This document shows positions 1 to 8,231 of a stretch of DNA of 64,000 bases, piece after piece. Within the stretch, counting starts at the first letter, position 1; every line of letters starts with the position of its first letter. This DNA is from UBA6244 sp041582875 (GTDB lineage: Bacteria; Bacteroidota; Bacteroidia; Bacteroidales; F082). The notes under the pieces were generated by a model. It saw nothing but the letters and a program-made list of their open reading frames with translations, did no database searches and was not told where the DNA came from. Made by a program: the position numbers and the translations under genes. The stretch is taken from contig JBFHGX010000003.1 in NCBI GenBank assembly GCA_041582875.1, positions 24,458 through 88,457 on the forward strand, given 5' to 3'.

Positions 1-1146
1 GAAGTTTATTTTGGTAACCTCGTCCAAATGACGGCTCGAAAGCAAAATATGGCCATCGGCATCCAATTCCAATGCGTTGGCATGCACATAATCAATGATA
101 TTGGCAGTTAAATCGACGTCGTATGTAGCATCGGTAATTTGAAAATGATCCCAACTTCGCCACTGAAAATAAACATTCCTATCGAGATCCACTTCCTGCA
201 AGACCAATCCAACAACAGTAGCATTTGGGTTACCTCCCGCAACAACAGCACTCATATCCACCAACTGAGGATCGTAAGACATCATTAGGTAATGACCATT
301 TTCGAGGAGCAACATGTCGTGACCATCAACACAATAACCATTACCCATGCGCACCGAATCAATAATCAAATAAGAACTATCCATGATATAGTATTTTTCG
401 TTTTCCGGATTCGATAAATCGTTGTTTGAATAAGTTAAATAACCATTGGAAAGCACTTTAAAATCGCGACTGCTTAAATCAACCTTTTGATAATAAACAG
501 GCACACCAAAATCGTCGATAATGGTGAGGTAATTGCTGTAAACATCATGCGACCGACAAATCATATTCATAAAAATATACGTATCTTCAGGTAAATGATT
601 TGTTCCAAATTGAGTTGTGGGCGCTGGGTAATCATCAGGCAAATGATTCACTTTGGGTGGAGTGTGAATACCGGAGAATTGATTGGTTGTCATTTTTAGA
701 CCAGGTTGAATTTGCGCTTCCTTTTGATTGTAATTTTTTAATAATGAAACCGTTTCCCTATCCTTAATGTAAAAACTGAAAGCTTTAATGATCATTTCAT
801 CGCCATGAACAGTTTTTAATCCTGATTGCACTGAAACATGTATTTTTTCGCCCCATTGGAAAGGTGTTTTAGTCTGAATGCAAATGGTTTTAAAATCATC
901 ACGAGTGCTTATCAGGAAATCAATTTGATCGGATTTTGATCCCTGCAATAAAAAACTGCTTTCGGTTACACTTGAAACATCGAGGGGAGTGTCTACTTTA
1001 AACAAGATGTTTTGTTCCGGATTGATGTATCTGGCCTCAGGTTGAGGCGATTGATAATAAAGTTGGGCTCCCTGACTAAATCCTTCAGCGAAAGTGAATA
1101 AAAACCCGATGATAACCCACCAACAATATTGATTAAATTTTTCCAT
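1..1146 (-). CDS. Arylsulfotransferase-like secreted protein (3' part outside window)
   Basis: This gene runs off the left edge; 382 codons are visible from an ATG at 1146 and no stop is reached. The N-terminus has a signal peptide ending near AEGFSQG, then a roughly 100-residue Ig-like segment of the SbsA/Big_5 type, then a beta-propeller-like body. Segments such as GHDMLLLENGHYLMM, WRSWDHFQ and HANALELDADGHILLSSR are typical of the arylsulfotransferase (ASST) family, whose members move sulfate between phenolic compounds; many Bacteroidota homologs have unproven substrates. The catalytic histidine cannot be assigned because the C-terminal part is missing. A T9SS sorting domain may lie beyond the edge. 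A promoter at 1262-1292 fits this start. Confidence 0.75.
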   Translation of the reverse strand, partial: MEKFNQYCWWVIIGFLFTFAEGFSQGAQLYYQSPQPEARYINPEQNILFKVDTPLDVSSVTESSFLLQGSKSDQIDFLISTRDDFKTICIQTKTPFQWGEKIHVSVQSGLKTVHGDEMIIKAFSFYIKDRETVSLLKNYNQKEAQIQPGLKMTTNQFSGIHTPPKVNHLPDDYPAPTTQFGTNHLPEDTYIFMNMICRSHDVYSNYLTIIDDFGVPVYYQKVDLSSRDFKVLSNGYLTYSNNDLSNPENEKYYIMDSSYLIIDSVRMGNGYCVDGHDMLLLENGHYLMMSYDPQLVDMSAVVAGGNPNATVVGLVLQEVDLDRNVYFQWRSWDHFQITDATYDVDLTANIIDYVHANALELDADGHILLSSRHLDEVTKINF

Positions 1147-1518
1147 CAAAGTATTTTTTATGAAGCGAATCACTCGGGCAAATCAACTAACACAACCTAA
1201 AACTAGAGTAACCAAAAAGCTAAAGACGCAAAAAACAACCATAATTAGGCTGATTTAGAGACAAATATAGAAAACAAATGTTACATTAGCAAGCCATAGA
1301 CTTGTTTTTATCAAGTTCGCATATTTATCCTGTTAGATGTGTTGGTTTCATTTTCCGAAATGAGCACTGCCATGCCTTTTATCCCCTATAATATTGGAGT
1401 ACTGCAACCCCATTGAGCTTAACGCTGTCATTATCAATTAAGATGTAGAAAAAAATGATTATACTTGTCACTTTTTTAAGAAACATTTGATTTATCCAAC
1501 TACCACAAAAATTATTCT
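1147..1518. other. Divergent intergenic region
   Basis: This 372-base gap separates two divergent genes for exported proteins. It contains a good minus-strand promoter (listed separately). On the plus strand a weaker -7-like element (TATACTTG, about 1462-1469) precedes the C25 peptidase, without a clear -33 TTG. I see no RNA gene or convincing small ORF. Confidence 0.5.
1262..1292 (-). promoter_or_regulatory. Bacteroidota-type promoter for the arylsulfotransferase-like gene
   Basis: Read on the minus strand, TTG (1292-1290) is followed after 20 bases by TATATTTG (1269-1262), matching the Bacteroidota consensus TTG...TAnnTTTG. It would start transcription near 1255, about 110 bases before the ATG at 1146. 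Confidence 0.6.
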
Positions 1519-4500
1519 ATGAGAAAATCACTACTTCCCAAATTTTTTATCGCCTGGCTACTACTATCATTTGCATATGTTAGCGGATTTGCCCAAACAG
1601 GAACCTATCATTATAGTGATTCATGGGGAAAATCAGGATTACAAATCAATGCGCAACGATCGTCAGATATTCAACTGACCTATTCCATTCAGGATTTTTC
1701 CATTGCTGAAAAATCAATCAATGGACAAAACATGCACGAGGTTGTTTTATCATCACAAATATTACCCAACAACTCTGGGGCACCCAATCTTCCCGGAAAC
1801 GGTTACATGTTGGCCATTCCGAATGGGGCAACAGCAAGGGTAGAGATTATCAATTCGAGGGAAGAAATCATTGAAAATGTTGAACTTGAACCAGCACCTG
1901 AAATTCCATGGGATACAGATAATTCCCCAATTCGATATTCGAAAAATCAAGAAATTTACACTTCCAATGCCTACTATCCTAAGAATCCGGTTATTACCTC
2001 AGAGGCCGGATCGTTGCGTGGAGTTAATGTAGTAAGAATTGGGATTACCCCTTATCAATACAATCCTATAACCAAACAACTAAAGGTCTTACGCGATTTG
2101 GAAATTAAAGTGATTACCGAAGGTGGCGACGGAACCTATGGAACAGAACGTTTAAGAAGTCGCTGGTGGGACCCCATCCTACAAAATTCCATTGTAAACA
2201 GCAATGTCCTTCCTAAGATTGATTATAGCAAACGGGAGGCCAGTCGCAACGAAGAATATGAGTATCTGATCATAACTCCCAACGATACAGAATTTGTTAG
2301 CTGGGCCGACAGTATCAGTCGCTTTAGAAATATGCAGGGAATCCATACAGGTGTGGTAACCATGGGCGAAATTAATGCCGTAAATGCCATTGCGCTAGAA
2401 GCTTACATCAACACCATTTATGCCGAATGGCAAACACCTCCTGCCGCAGTTTTGTTGTTGGGTGATTATGGAACCAACATGGACAATTCGATAATTTCGC
2501 CAATTTGGGATAATTACTGTGCCTCGGATAATATCCTTTCGGATGTAGATGAAGACAATCTTCCAGACATTGTTTTTGCTCGTATTACTGCTCAGAATGC
2601 CGACCAACTCGAAGTAATGGTAAATAAATTTATCCATTATGAAACCAATCCTCCTACCAGCTTCGATTTTTATGATCATCCCATAACAGCATTGGGTTGG
2701 CAAACCGAACGTTGGTTTCAAATTTGTTCAGAAACTGTTGGTGGTTTTTGGAAAAACGAATTGGGCAAACATCCAGTACGTATCAACGAGGTTTACGATG
2801 GTAATCCTGATGTAGATCCATGGTCTTACGCTACAAATACTGCCTCTGTAATGAGTTATTTCGGACCGGATGGTTTGGGATATATTACGGCTACACCAAG
2901 TGAATTAGGTGATTGGCGTGGTGGAAGTGCCAACGATGTGGCCGATGCCATCAACGCAGGTTCATTTATGTTGCAACACCGCGATCATGGTTACGAAGGT
3001 GGCTGGGGTGAGCCGGGATTTAATACCGGAAGCATTAATAACCTTACCAATACTGATCTTACTTTTGTTTTTTCAATTAACTGCCTAACAGGTAAATACA
3101 ACTATGGGAGTCAGGTTTTTTCTGAGAAATTTCACCGGTACACATTCAATGGTGAAGCCAGCGGAGCTTTAGGACTGATTGCAGCTTCTGAGGTTAGTTA
3201 TTCGTTTGTTAACGATGCCTATGTTTGGGGATTGTATGATTATTTATGGCCTGAGTTTATGCCGGATTATGGTGGAGATTTCCCCGAAACACGTGGAATT
3301 TTGCCCGCTTTTGCCAATGTTTACGGAAAAATATTCCTCGATTATACCGGATGGCCTTACAATACCGGAAATAAAGAGGTAACCTATAATTTATTCCACC
3401 ACCACGGTGATGCTTTTTTAAATGTATATACTGAAGTTCCTCAAGAACTTACCGTTGTTAAAGATGAGGTCATCCTCAGTGGATTACCAACTTTTGAAGT
3501 AACTGCTGATGCAGGCTCTCTGATTTGCCTGTCTGCCAATGGTGAAATTATTGCCGTCGCGGATGGAACCGGAGTTCCTCAAACACTTGAGGTGACTTAT
3601 ATTGAGCCTGGAACACTGGTTGATTTAGTTATTACCAAGCAAAACCATTTCCGTTATCACGAACAGTTGCTGTGTGTGCCTCCAAGTGGACCCTACTTGC
3701 TCAACATTGCCCAATCCATTGTAAATGAAACAGGAAACGAGTTTATATGTTTTGGTGATGAGGGAAATTTATCCCTATCCATAAAAAATGTGGGAACCGA
3801 ATTGGCCGAAAACGTAATGGTGAATATCAGCACAGCCGATAGTTATGTGCAAATAATTGATGGCTCAGAAGAATACGGCAATATCGATCCTGACCAAACC
3901 ATGATGCTGGAAAATGGGTTTCAATTTACGGTAAATGAAAATATTCCTGATCAACATCTGGTGGTTTTTCATGTAGAAGCTGCATGTGGTGAAAATACAT
4001 GGGAATCGGATGTTGAACTCATTGTTAATGCCCCAGATGTAAAACTTACGACCTTCCATTTAATGGAAGTGTCTGGCAATGCTAACGGCAGAGTAGATGC
4101 CGGAGAGACGTTTAAGGTTCAGTTTGACATTAAAAACGAAGGGCATACGGCCACCAAATTGATGATTTCATCCATGATTGCGGAAAGTCCTTTTACACGA
4201 ATAGCCACTGATGCCATTTCAACTGCTGAGTTAATGACAGATTCCACTTTAATTGCCACCTTTGAATTTGAAGTGGATGGCAACACCCCGTTGGGACATG
4301 AATTTGCATTTGTCAACCAGAACATATCCGGAGCCTATGGTTCCACAGATACTGTATTTGTAAAAGTTGGGGTATCTGTTGAAGATTGGGAAACAGGCGA
4401 TTTGTCGAAGTTTGAATGGCTTAATGATGCTGCTCACCCTTGGAACATCGACCATCTTGTAAAATATGAAGATAATTTTTCCTTGCGCTCAGGCGATATT

Positions 4501-5589
4501 CAGGAAAGCCAGGTTTCAGTGCTTACCTTGGGATATAAGGTAACAACTGCTGATTCTATTTCGTTTCATGTGAAAACAGCCACAGTGGTTGGTAATGGAG
4601 AGTTGATCTTTTTGGTGGACAACCAGGAAAAAGGCAGGTGGTCGGGTGATGAAGACTGGACCCGTGTGAGTTTCCCGATTAGTTCTGGAAATCACACACT
4701 GATTTGGATGTTTATTAAATACAACGTTTCCAACGAATTGGAAGATTGTGTATGGATCGATTTAATTTCGCTTCCACAAAAAGATGCCATCACCGGTTGG
4801 GCAGGTTTCGATACCGAAATTTGTGAAGTTCCTGAAATACCATTGAACGGAATGGCCACATTTTATGAAACGGTGCTATGGACAACCAATGGCAGTGGTT
4901 CGTTTAGCGACGATCAGATTCTTGATCCTGTGTACACACCCTCCGAAGCTGATTTTTCTGCCGGTCAATTTACTCTAACTTTAACAGTGGAAGGTTCCGG
5001 ATCAACAACAGTGTCGGAGGATCAAACTTTCTTTGTACAACAATCCCCCACTGCCGCGGTTATACTATTCGATCAGGATACTGTTTATACTGTACTTACA
5101 CCCTCTACCGATCTTTCAGGTGAATCAGCCAATTTTGCCACAGAATATATCTGGGCATTGACACCGGAAACGTCAGGAAACATAATAGCCAATGGGCAAA
5201 TGGCAACCATCGACTGGAACACCCTATACTCAGGAGAGGCCACCATTGGATACCGCGGAAGCAACATCTGTGCTGAAGGAGAAATCACCGAAAAGGTAGT
5301 GTTTGTTTCCAATGCAACAGCCATTGAGGAGATGAGTTCTGATAAAAACCTGGTGATTTACCCCAATCCAAATGAAGGCAGTTTTTATGTAAGTATGGAT
5401 TTATATGAACTTACAATTGTTCAATTGACTTTGATTGATGGGACAGGTCGCGCAATCTGGAATAAGACCATAACACCTACGGATTATCTACAACTGCATT
5501 GCCAACCCGGAAAACTTCAATCGGGTGTTTACCAACTAATTGTTAGCACTGAAAATCATCGTTGGATTAAAAAAGTAGTGGTAAAATAG
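1519..5589 (+). CDS. Gingipain-like C25 cysteine peptidase with T9SS sorting domain
   Basis: This is a 1356-residue secreted protein. A signal peptide (about residues 1-26, ending SGFAQ) precedes a C25-type propeptide region and a C25 catalytic domain (about 230-620). The likely catalytic histidine is in HRDHG (H490) and the catalytic cysteine in SINCLTG (C522), the two hallmark sites of gingipain-type peptidases. Ig-like and CARDB/PKD-like segments follow (about 720-1260). The last 80 residues, with YPNPNEGSF and a final KKVVVK, form a type A T9SS sorting domain, so the protein is expected to cross the outer membrane and be released or anchored on the surface. Specificity (Arg, Lys or other) cannot be read from the sequence. 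It stands alone and ends at a strong terminator at 5640-5683. Confidence 0.9.
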   Translation: MRKSLLPKFFIAWLLLSFAYVSGFAQTGTYHYSDSWGKSGLQINAQRSSDIQLTYSIQDFSIAEKSINGQNMHEVVLSSQILPNNSGAPNLPGNGYMLAIPNGATARVEIINSREEIIENVELEPAPEIPWDTDNSPIRYSKNQEIYTSNAYYPKNPVITSEAGSLRGVNVVRIGITPYQYNPITKQLKVLRDLEIKVITEGGDGTYGTERLRSRWWDPILQNSIVNSNVLPKIDYSKREASRNEEYEYLIITPNDTEFVSWADSISRFRNMQGIHTGVVTMGEINAVNAIALEAYINTIYAEWQTPPAAVLLLGDYGTNMDNSIISPIWDNYCASDNILSDVDEDNLPDIVFARITAQNADQLEVMVNKFIHYETNPPTSFDFYDHPITALGWQTERWFQICSETVGGFWKNELGKHPVRINEVYDGNPDVDPWSYATNTASVMSYFGPDGLGYITATPSELGDWRGGSANDVADAINAGSFMLQHRDHGYEGGWGEPGFNTGSINNLTNTDLTFVFSINCLTGKYNYGSQVFSEKFHRYTFNGEASGALGLIAASEVSYSFVNDAYVWGLYDYLWPEFMPDYGGDFPETRGILPAFANVYGKIFLDYTGWPYNTGNKEVTYNLFHHHGDAFLNVYTEVPQELTVVKDEVILSGLPTFEVTADAGSLICLSANGEIIAVADGTGVPQTLEVTYIEPGTLVDLVITKQNHFRYHEQLLCVPPSGPYLLNIAQSIVNETGNEFICFGDEGNLSLSIKNVGTELAENVMVNISTADSYVQIIDGSEEYGNIDPDQTMMLENGFQFTVNENIPDQHLVVFHVEAACGENTWESDVELIVNAPDVKLTTFHLMEVSGNANGRVDAGETFKVQFDIKNEGHTATKLMISSMIAESPFTRIATDAISTAELMTDSTLIATFEFEVDGNTPLGHEFAFVNQNISGAYGSTDTVFVKVGVSVEDWETGDLSKFEWLNDAAHPWNIDHLVKYEDNFSLRSGDIQESQVSVLTLGYKVTTADSISFHVKTATVVGNGELIFLVDNQEKGRWSGDEDWTRVSFPISSGNHTLIWMFIKYNVSNELEDCVWIDLISLPQKDAITGWAGFDTEICEVPEIPLNGMATFYETVLWTTNGSGSFSDDQILDPVYTPSEADFSAGQFTLTLTVEGSGSTTVSEDQTFFVQQSPTAAVILFDQDTVYTVLTPSTDLSGESANFATEYIWALTPETSGNIIANGQMATIDWNTLYSGEATIGYRGSNICAEGEITEKVVFVSNATAIEEMSSDKNLVIYPNPNEGSFYVSMDLYELTIVQLTLIDGTGRAIWNKTITPTDYLQLHCQPGKLQSGVYQLIVSTENHRWIKKVVVK

Positions 5590-5639
5590 AAAATTGAAAT
5601 CATTAAGGCATTTCTTATTGATAAACAACACGTAACAAA

Positions 5640-5683
5640 AAATCTCTTCTGTTTTTATTACAACAAACAGAAGAGATTTTTTT
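5640..5683 (+). terminator. Rho-independent terminator after the C25 peptidase
   Basis: AAATCTCTTCTGTTT (5640-5654) and its perfect reverse complement (5665-5679) form a 15-base-pair stem with a 10-base loop, followed by a run of seven T. Confidence 0.92.
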
Positions 5684-5797
5684 ATGCATTCAAATGCGAT
5701 TAAAAAACCTGACGGTGGCCTTTTTATAAGGCGTATAAATTAGGCAATATTGCATGTTAAAACGCTTTAAGTACTGAGGAAGTTGATCAAACTTTAC

Positions 5798-5805
5798 TAA
5801 GTTTG
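5798..5805 (+). promoter_or_regulatory. -7 promoter element for the glutamine synthetase gene
   Basis: TAAGTTTG matches TAnnTTTG exactly and lies 21 bases before the ATG at 5827. No TTG is found at the expected upstream distance, so only the -7 half is supported. Transcription would begin near 5811. Confidence 0.45.
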
Positions 5806-5826
5806 TCACCCAAAATTTTTTGAGCT

Positions 5827-7329
5827 ATGAGCAGTCATATTACAATGAATCCCAATCCGGTACTACAGTACCTGAACAAACCGGCCAACTTATTAACCAA
5901 AGATGACCTGATCAGGTATATTGTGGACAACGATATCGAAATGATCAATTTCAGGTACGTTGGTTGGGATGGCAGGTTAAAAATATTAAATTTCATCATC
6001 GGCAGTATGGAACATCTGGAAAACATACTCACTGCCGGTGAACGTGTGGATGGATCTAGTTTACTTCCTTTTGTGGAAGCAGGTTCAAGCGACCTTTACG
6101 TTATTCCACGGTACAAAACCGCATTCAGAAATCCTTTTTCCGAAATTCCGGCACTCGACATCATGTGTTCGTATTATGATCGCAATGGCGAACCTTTGGA
6201 TGGTGCTCCGGAGAACATCCTGAAAAAGGCTCACGACAGCTTTAAGGAAGTTACCGGAATGGAATTTGAAACCATGGGCGAATTGGAATATTACATCATC
6301 AGCGAAGATGATGGTTTATTCAAAGCCGACGATCAGCGTGCTTACCACGAATCATCTCCTTACTCAAAATGGGGTGATTTCAGAACCGAAGCCATGAAGC
6401 TTATTGCAGAAGCTGGAGGTTTAATTAAATACGGACATTCCGAGGTCGGTAATTTTACCAAAAACGGAATGGTGTATGAGCAAAATGAAATTGAATTTTT
6501 ACCAACCAATGTTGAAGATGCAGCCGATCAGTTAGTAAAGGCCAAATGGATTATCCGCACCTTGGCAGAACAATATGGTGTGATGGTGACTTTTGCCCCA
6601 AAAATTACTGTAGGTAAAGCCGGAAGTGGTTTGCATATTCATACACGTGTGATGAAGGATGGCAAAAACATGATGATTAAAGACGGAAAACTTAGCGAAA
6701 TTGCCAAAACAGCCATTGCAGGATATATGGAACTGGCGCCATCGTTAACCGCTTTTGGCAATCAAAACCCAACTTCCTATTTTCGTCTGGTACCACATCA
6801 GGAAGCTCCAACCAATATTTGCTGGGGCGACCGCAATCGTTCGGTTTTGGTTAGGGTTCCATTGGGATGGACAGTGCCTGCCAACATGATTCATAAGGTT
6901 AATCCTCAAGAACCTGGTGACATCATCGACATGAGTGGCAAACAAACCGTTGAACTTCGTAGTCCTGATGGCTCGGCAGACTTGTATTTATTGTTGGCCG
7001 GATTGACCGTTGCTGCCCGTCATGGATTTGAAATAGAAAACCCGCTTAAAGTGGCTGAAGACACTTATGTGGATATCAATATTTTTGATGAAGAAAATAA
7101 ACAACGTCAGGAGCAATTGGCCCAATTGCCTTCATCGTGTGTGCAATCGGCCAAAAATTTACAAGAGCAAAGAGCCATTTACACCAAATATGACGTGTTC
7201 CCCGACAGGGTGATCGACCGCACCATTACTAAATTGACTAAATTTGACGACGAAGGGCTGATTACCCGTATTCAGGATGATGACGACAAGGTGATGGCTC
7301 TTGTAAACCAATATTTTAACTGTGGATAA
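5827..7329 (+). CDS. glnA: Type I glutamine synthetase family protein
   Basis: This 500-residue cytoplasmic enzyme would join glutamate and ammonia using ATP. The active-site landmarks of GSI are present: DGSS (D75), the ExE of GELEYYI, EQNEIEF, GSGLHIH in place of GxGMHxH, NRSVLVRVP and RSPDGS. The usual NPY after the last motif is DLY, and I see no obvious adenylylation-site tyrosine context. The protein is somewhat longer than E. coli GlnA (about 470). Its stop overlaps the GTG start of the next gene by 8 bases, so the two are probably translationally coupled. Because the partner is an HMG-CoA-lyase-like enzyme, a gamma-glutamyl ligase acting on another amine is possible; true glutamine synthetase is the simpler reading. 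Confidence 0.85.
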   Translation: MSSHITMNPNPVLQYLNKPANLLTKDDLIRYIVDNDIEMINFRYVGWDGRLKILNFIIGSMEHLENILTAGERVDGSSLLPFVEAGSSDLYVIPRYKTAFRNPFSEIPALDIMCSYYDRNGEPLDGAPENILKKAHDSFKEVTGMEFETMGELEYYIISEDDGLFKADDQRAYHESSPYSKWGDFRTEAMKLIAEAGGLIKYGHSEVGNFTKNGMVYEQNEIEFLPTNVEDAADQLVKAKWIIRTLAEQYGVMVTFAPKITVGKAGSGLHIHTRVMKDGKNMMIKDGKLSEIAKTAIAGYMELAPSLTAFGNQNPTSYFRLVPHQEAPTNICWGDRNRSVLVRVPLGWTVPANMIHKVNPQEPGDIIDMSGKQTVELRSPDGSADLYLLLAGLTVAARHGFEIENPLKVAEDTYVDINIFDEENKQRQEQLAQLPSSCVQSAKNLQEQRAIYTKYDVFPDRVIDRTITKLTKFDDEGLITRIQDDDDKVMALVNQYFNCG

Positions 7330-8170
7330 CTACATCAAAATCATCGAAACGCCACGAGACGGGTTTCAGGCGCTGAACGGCATCATTCCCACATCCGACA
7401 AGGTTAAATACATCAACCAATTGCTTCGGTGTGGATTTCAAACTGTTGAGGTTGGCAGCTTTGTGTCACCACGACTAATACCCCAAATGGCCGATACTGC
7501 AGACGTACTGCGGCAACTGGATTTACAGGATGTGACTTCTGATATAGCTGTTTTGGCTGTTACCGAAAAAGGTGGACAGATGGCCTGCGATTTTAAACAG
7601 ATTGATCAGGTATTTTTCCCTTTTTCAACTTCGCCTACCTTTTTACGTAGAAACATCAAGAGCACTCTGGTTCAGGCCGATCAAACCATCGATGGCATAC
7701 AGAACCTATGTTTGAAATACAACAAAGAGCTTGTGGTATTTTTCTCCATGGGGTTTGGAAGCGCCTATGGCGATCCTTGGAGCATGGATATACTATACGA
7801 ATGGGTCGACAGAATGATGGAAAAAGATTTGAGTATCTTTCCTTTTTCAGATATTTTTGGTGATGCCGATCCTGTGACCATCGAAAAAGTGTTTCGTTTG
7901 TTAATTAAGGAGTTCCCTGATGCCGAATTTGGGTTGCATCTACATTCACTTCCCGAAAAGAGAAAAGAAAAAGTAGCTGCCGCATACCGTGCGGGGATTC
8001 GCCGTTTCGATACAGTTATAAGTGGTCTCGGCGGATGTCCGCAAACAGGAAAGGAATTGGTGGGCAATCTATCACTGGAAGCGTTATTGGAGTTTTGCGA
8101 TCAACATAAAGTTCGCCACGATCTTGATCTTAAACAGGTGGCAACCGCCCAACAACTAATGCCGGCTTAA
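7322..8170 (+). CDS. HMG-CoA lyase-like DRE-TIM metallolyase
   Basis: This 282-residue protein starts at a GTG inside the end of the glutamine synthetase gene. Family features are strong: TPRDGFQ (R12, D13, Q16), VEVGSFVSPRLIPQMAD, the metal-binding HLH pair (H206, H208) and the catalytic-loop GLGGCP (C239) followed by a GN. In HMG-CoA lyase these carry out cleavage of 3-hydroxy-3-methylglutaryl-CoA to acetyl-CoA and acetoacetate, a step of leucine breakdown and ketone body formation. The DxxG segment reads SDIFGDADP, not SDTIGVATP, so the substrate may differ. No other leucine-degradation gene lies nearby. It ends at a hairpin terminator shared with the convergent gene. Confidence 0.75.
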   Translation: MDNYIKIIETPRDGFQALNGIIPTSDKVKYINQLLRCGFQTVEVGSFVSPRLIPQMADTADVLRQLDLQDVTSDIAVLAVTEKGGQMACDFKQIDQVFFPFSTSPTFLRRNIKSTLVQADQTIDGIQNLCLKYNKELVVFFSMGFGSAYGDPWSMDILYEWVDRMMEKDLSIFPFSDIFGDADPVTIEKVFRLLIKEFPDAEFGLHLHSLPEKRKEKVAAAYRAGIRRFDTVISGLGGCPQTGKELVGNLSLEALLEFCDQHKVRHDLDLKQVATAQQLMPA

Positions 8171-8190
8171 GTCATTTTAAAATGTAATTA

Positions 8191-8226
8191 AAGGTCACCT
8201 GAAAGTTGTTTCAGGTGACCTTTTTT
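8191..8226 (+). terminator. Rho-independent terminator
   Basis: AAGGTCACCTGAAA and its perfect complement TTTCAGGTGACCTT form a 14-base-pair stem with a 4-base loop, followed by six T. It lies between two convergent genes and should end the glutamine synthetase/lyase transcript. Confidence 0.9.
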
Positions 8227-8231
8227 ATGCA

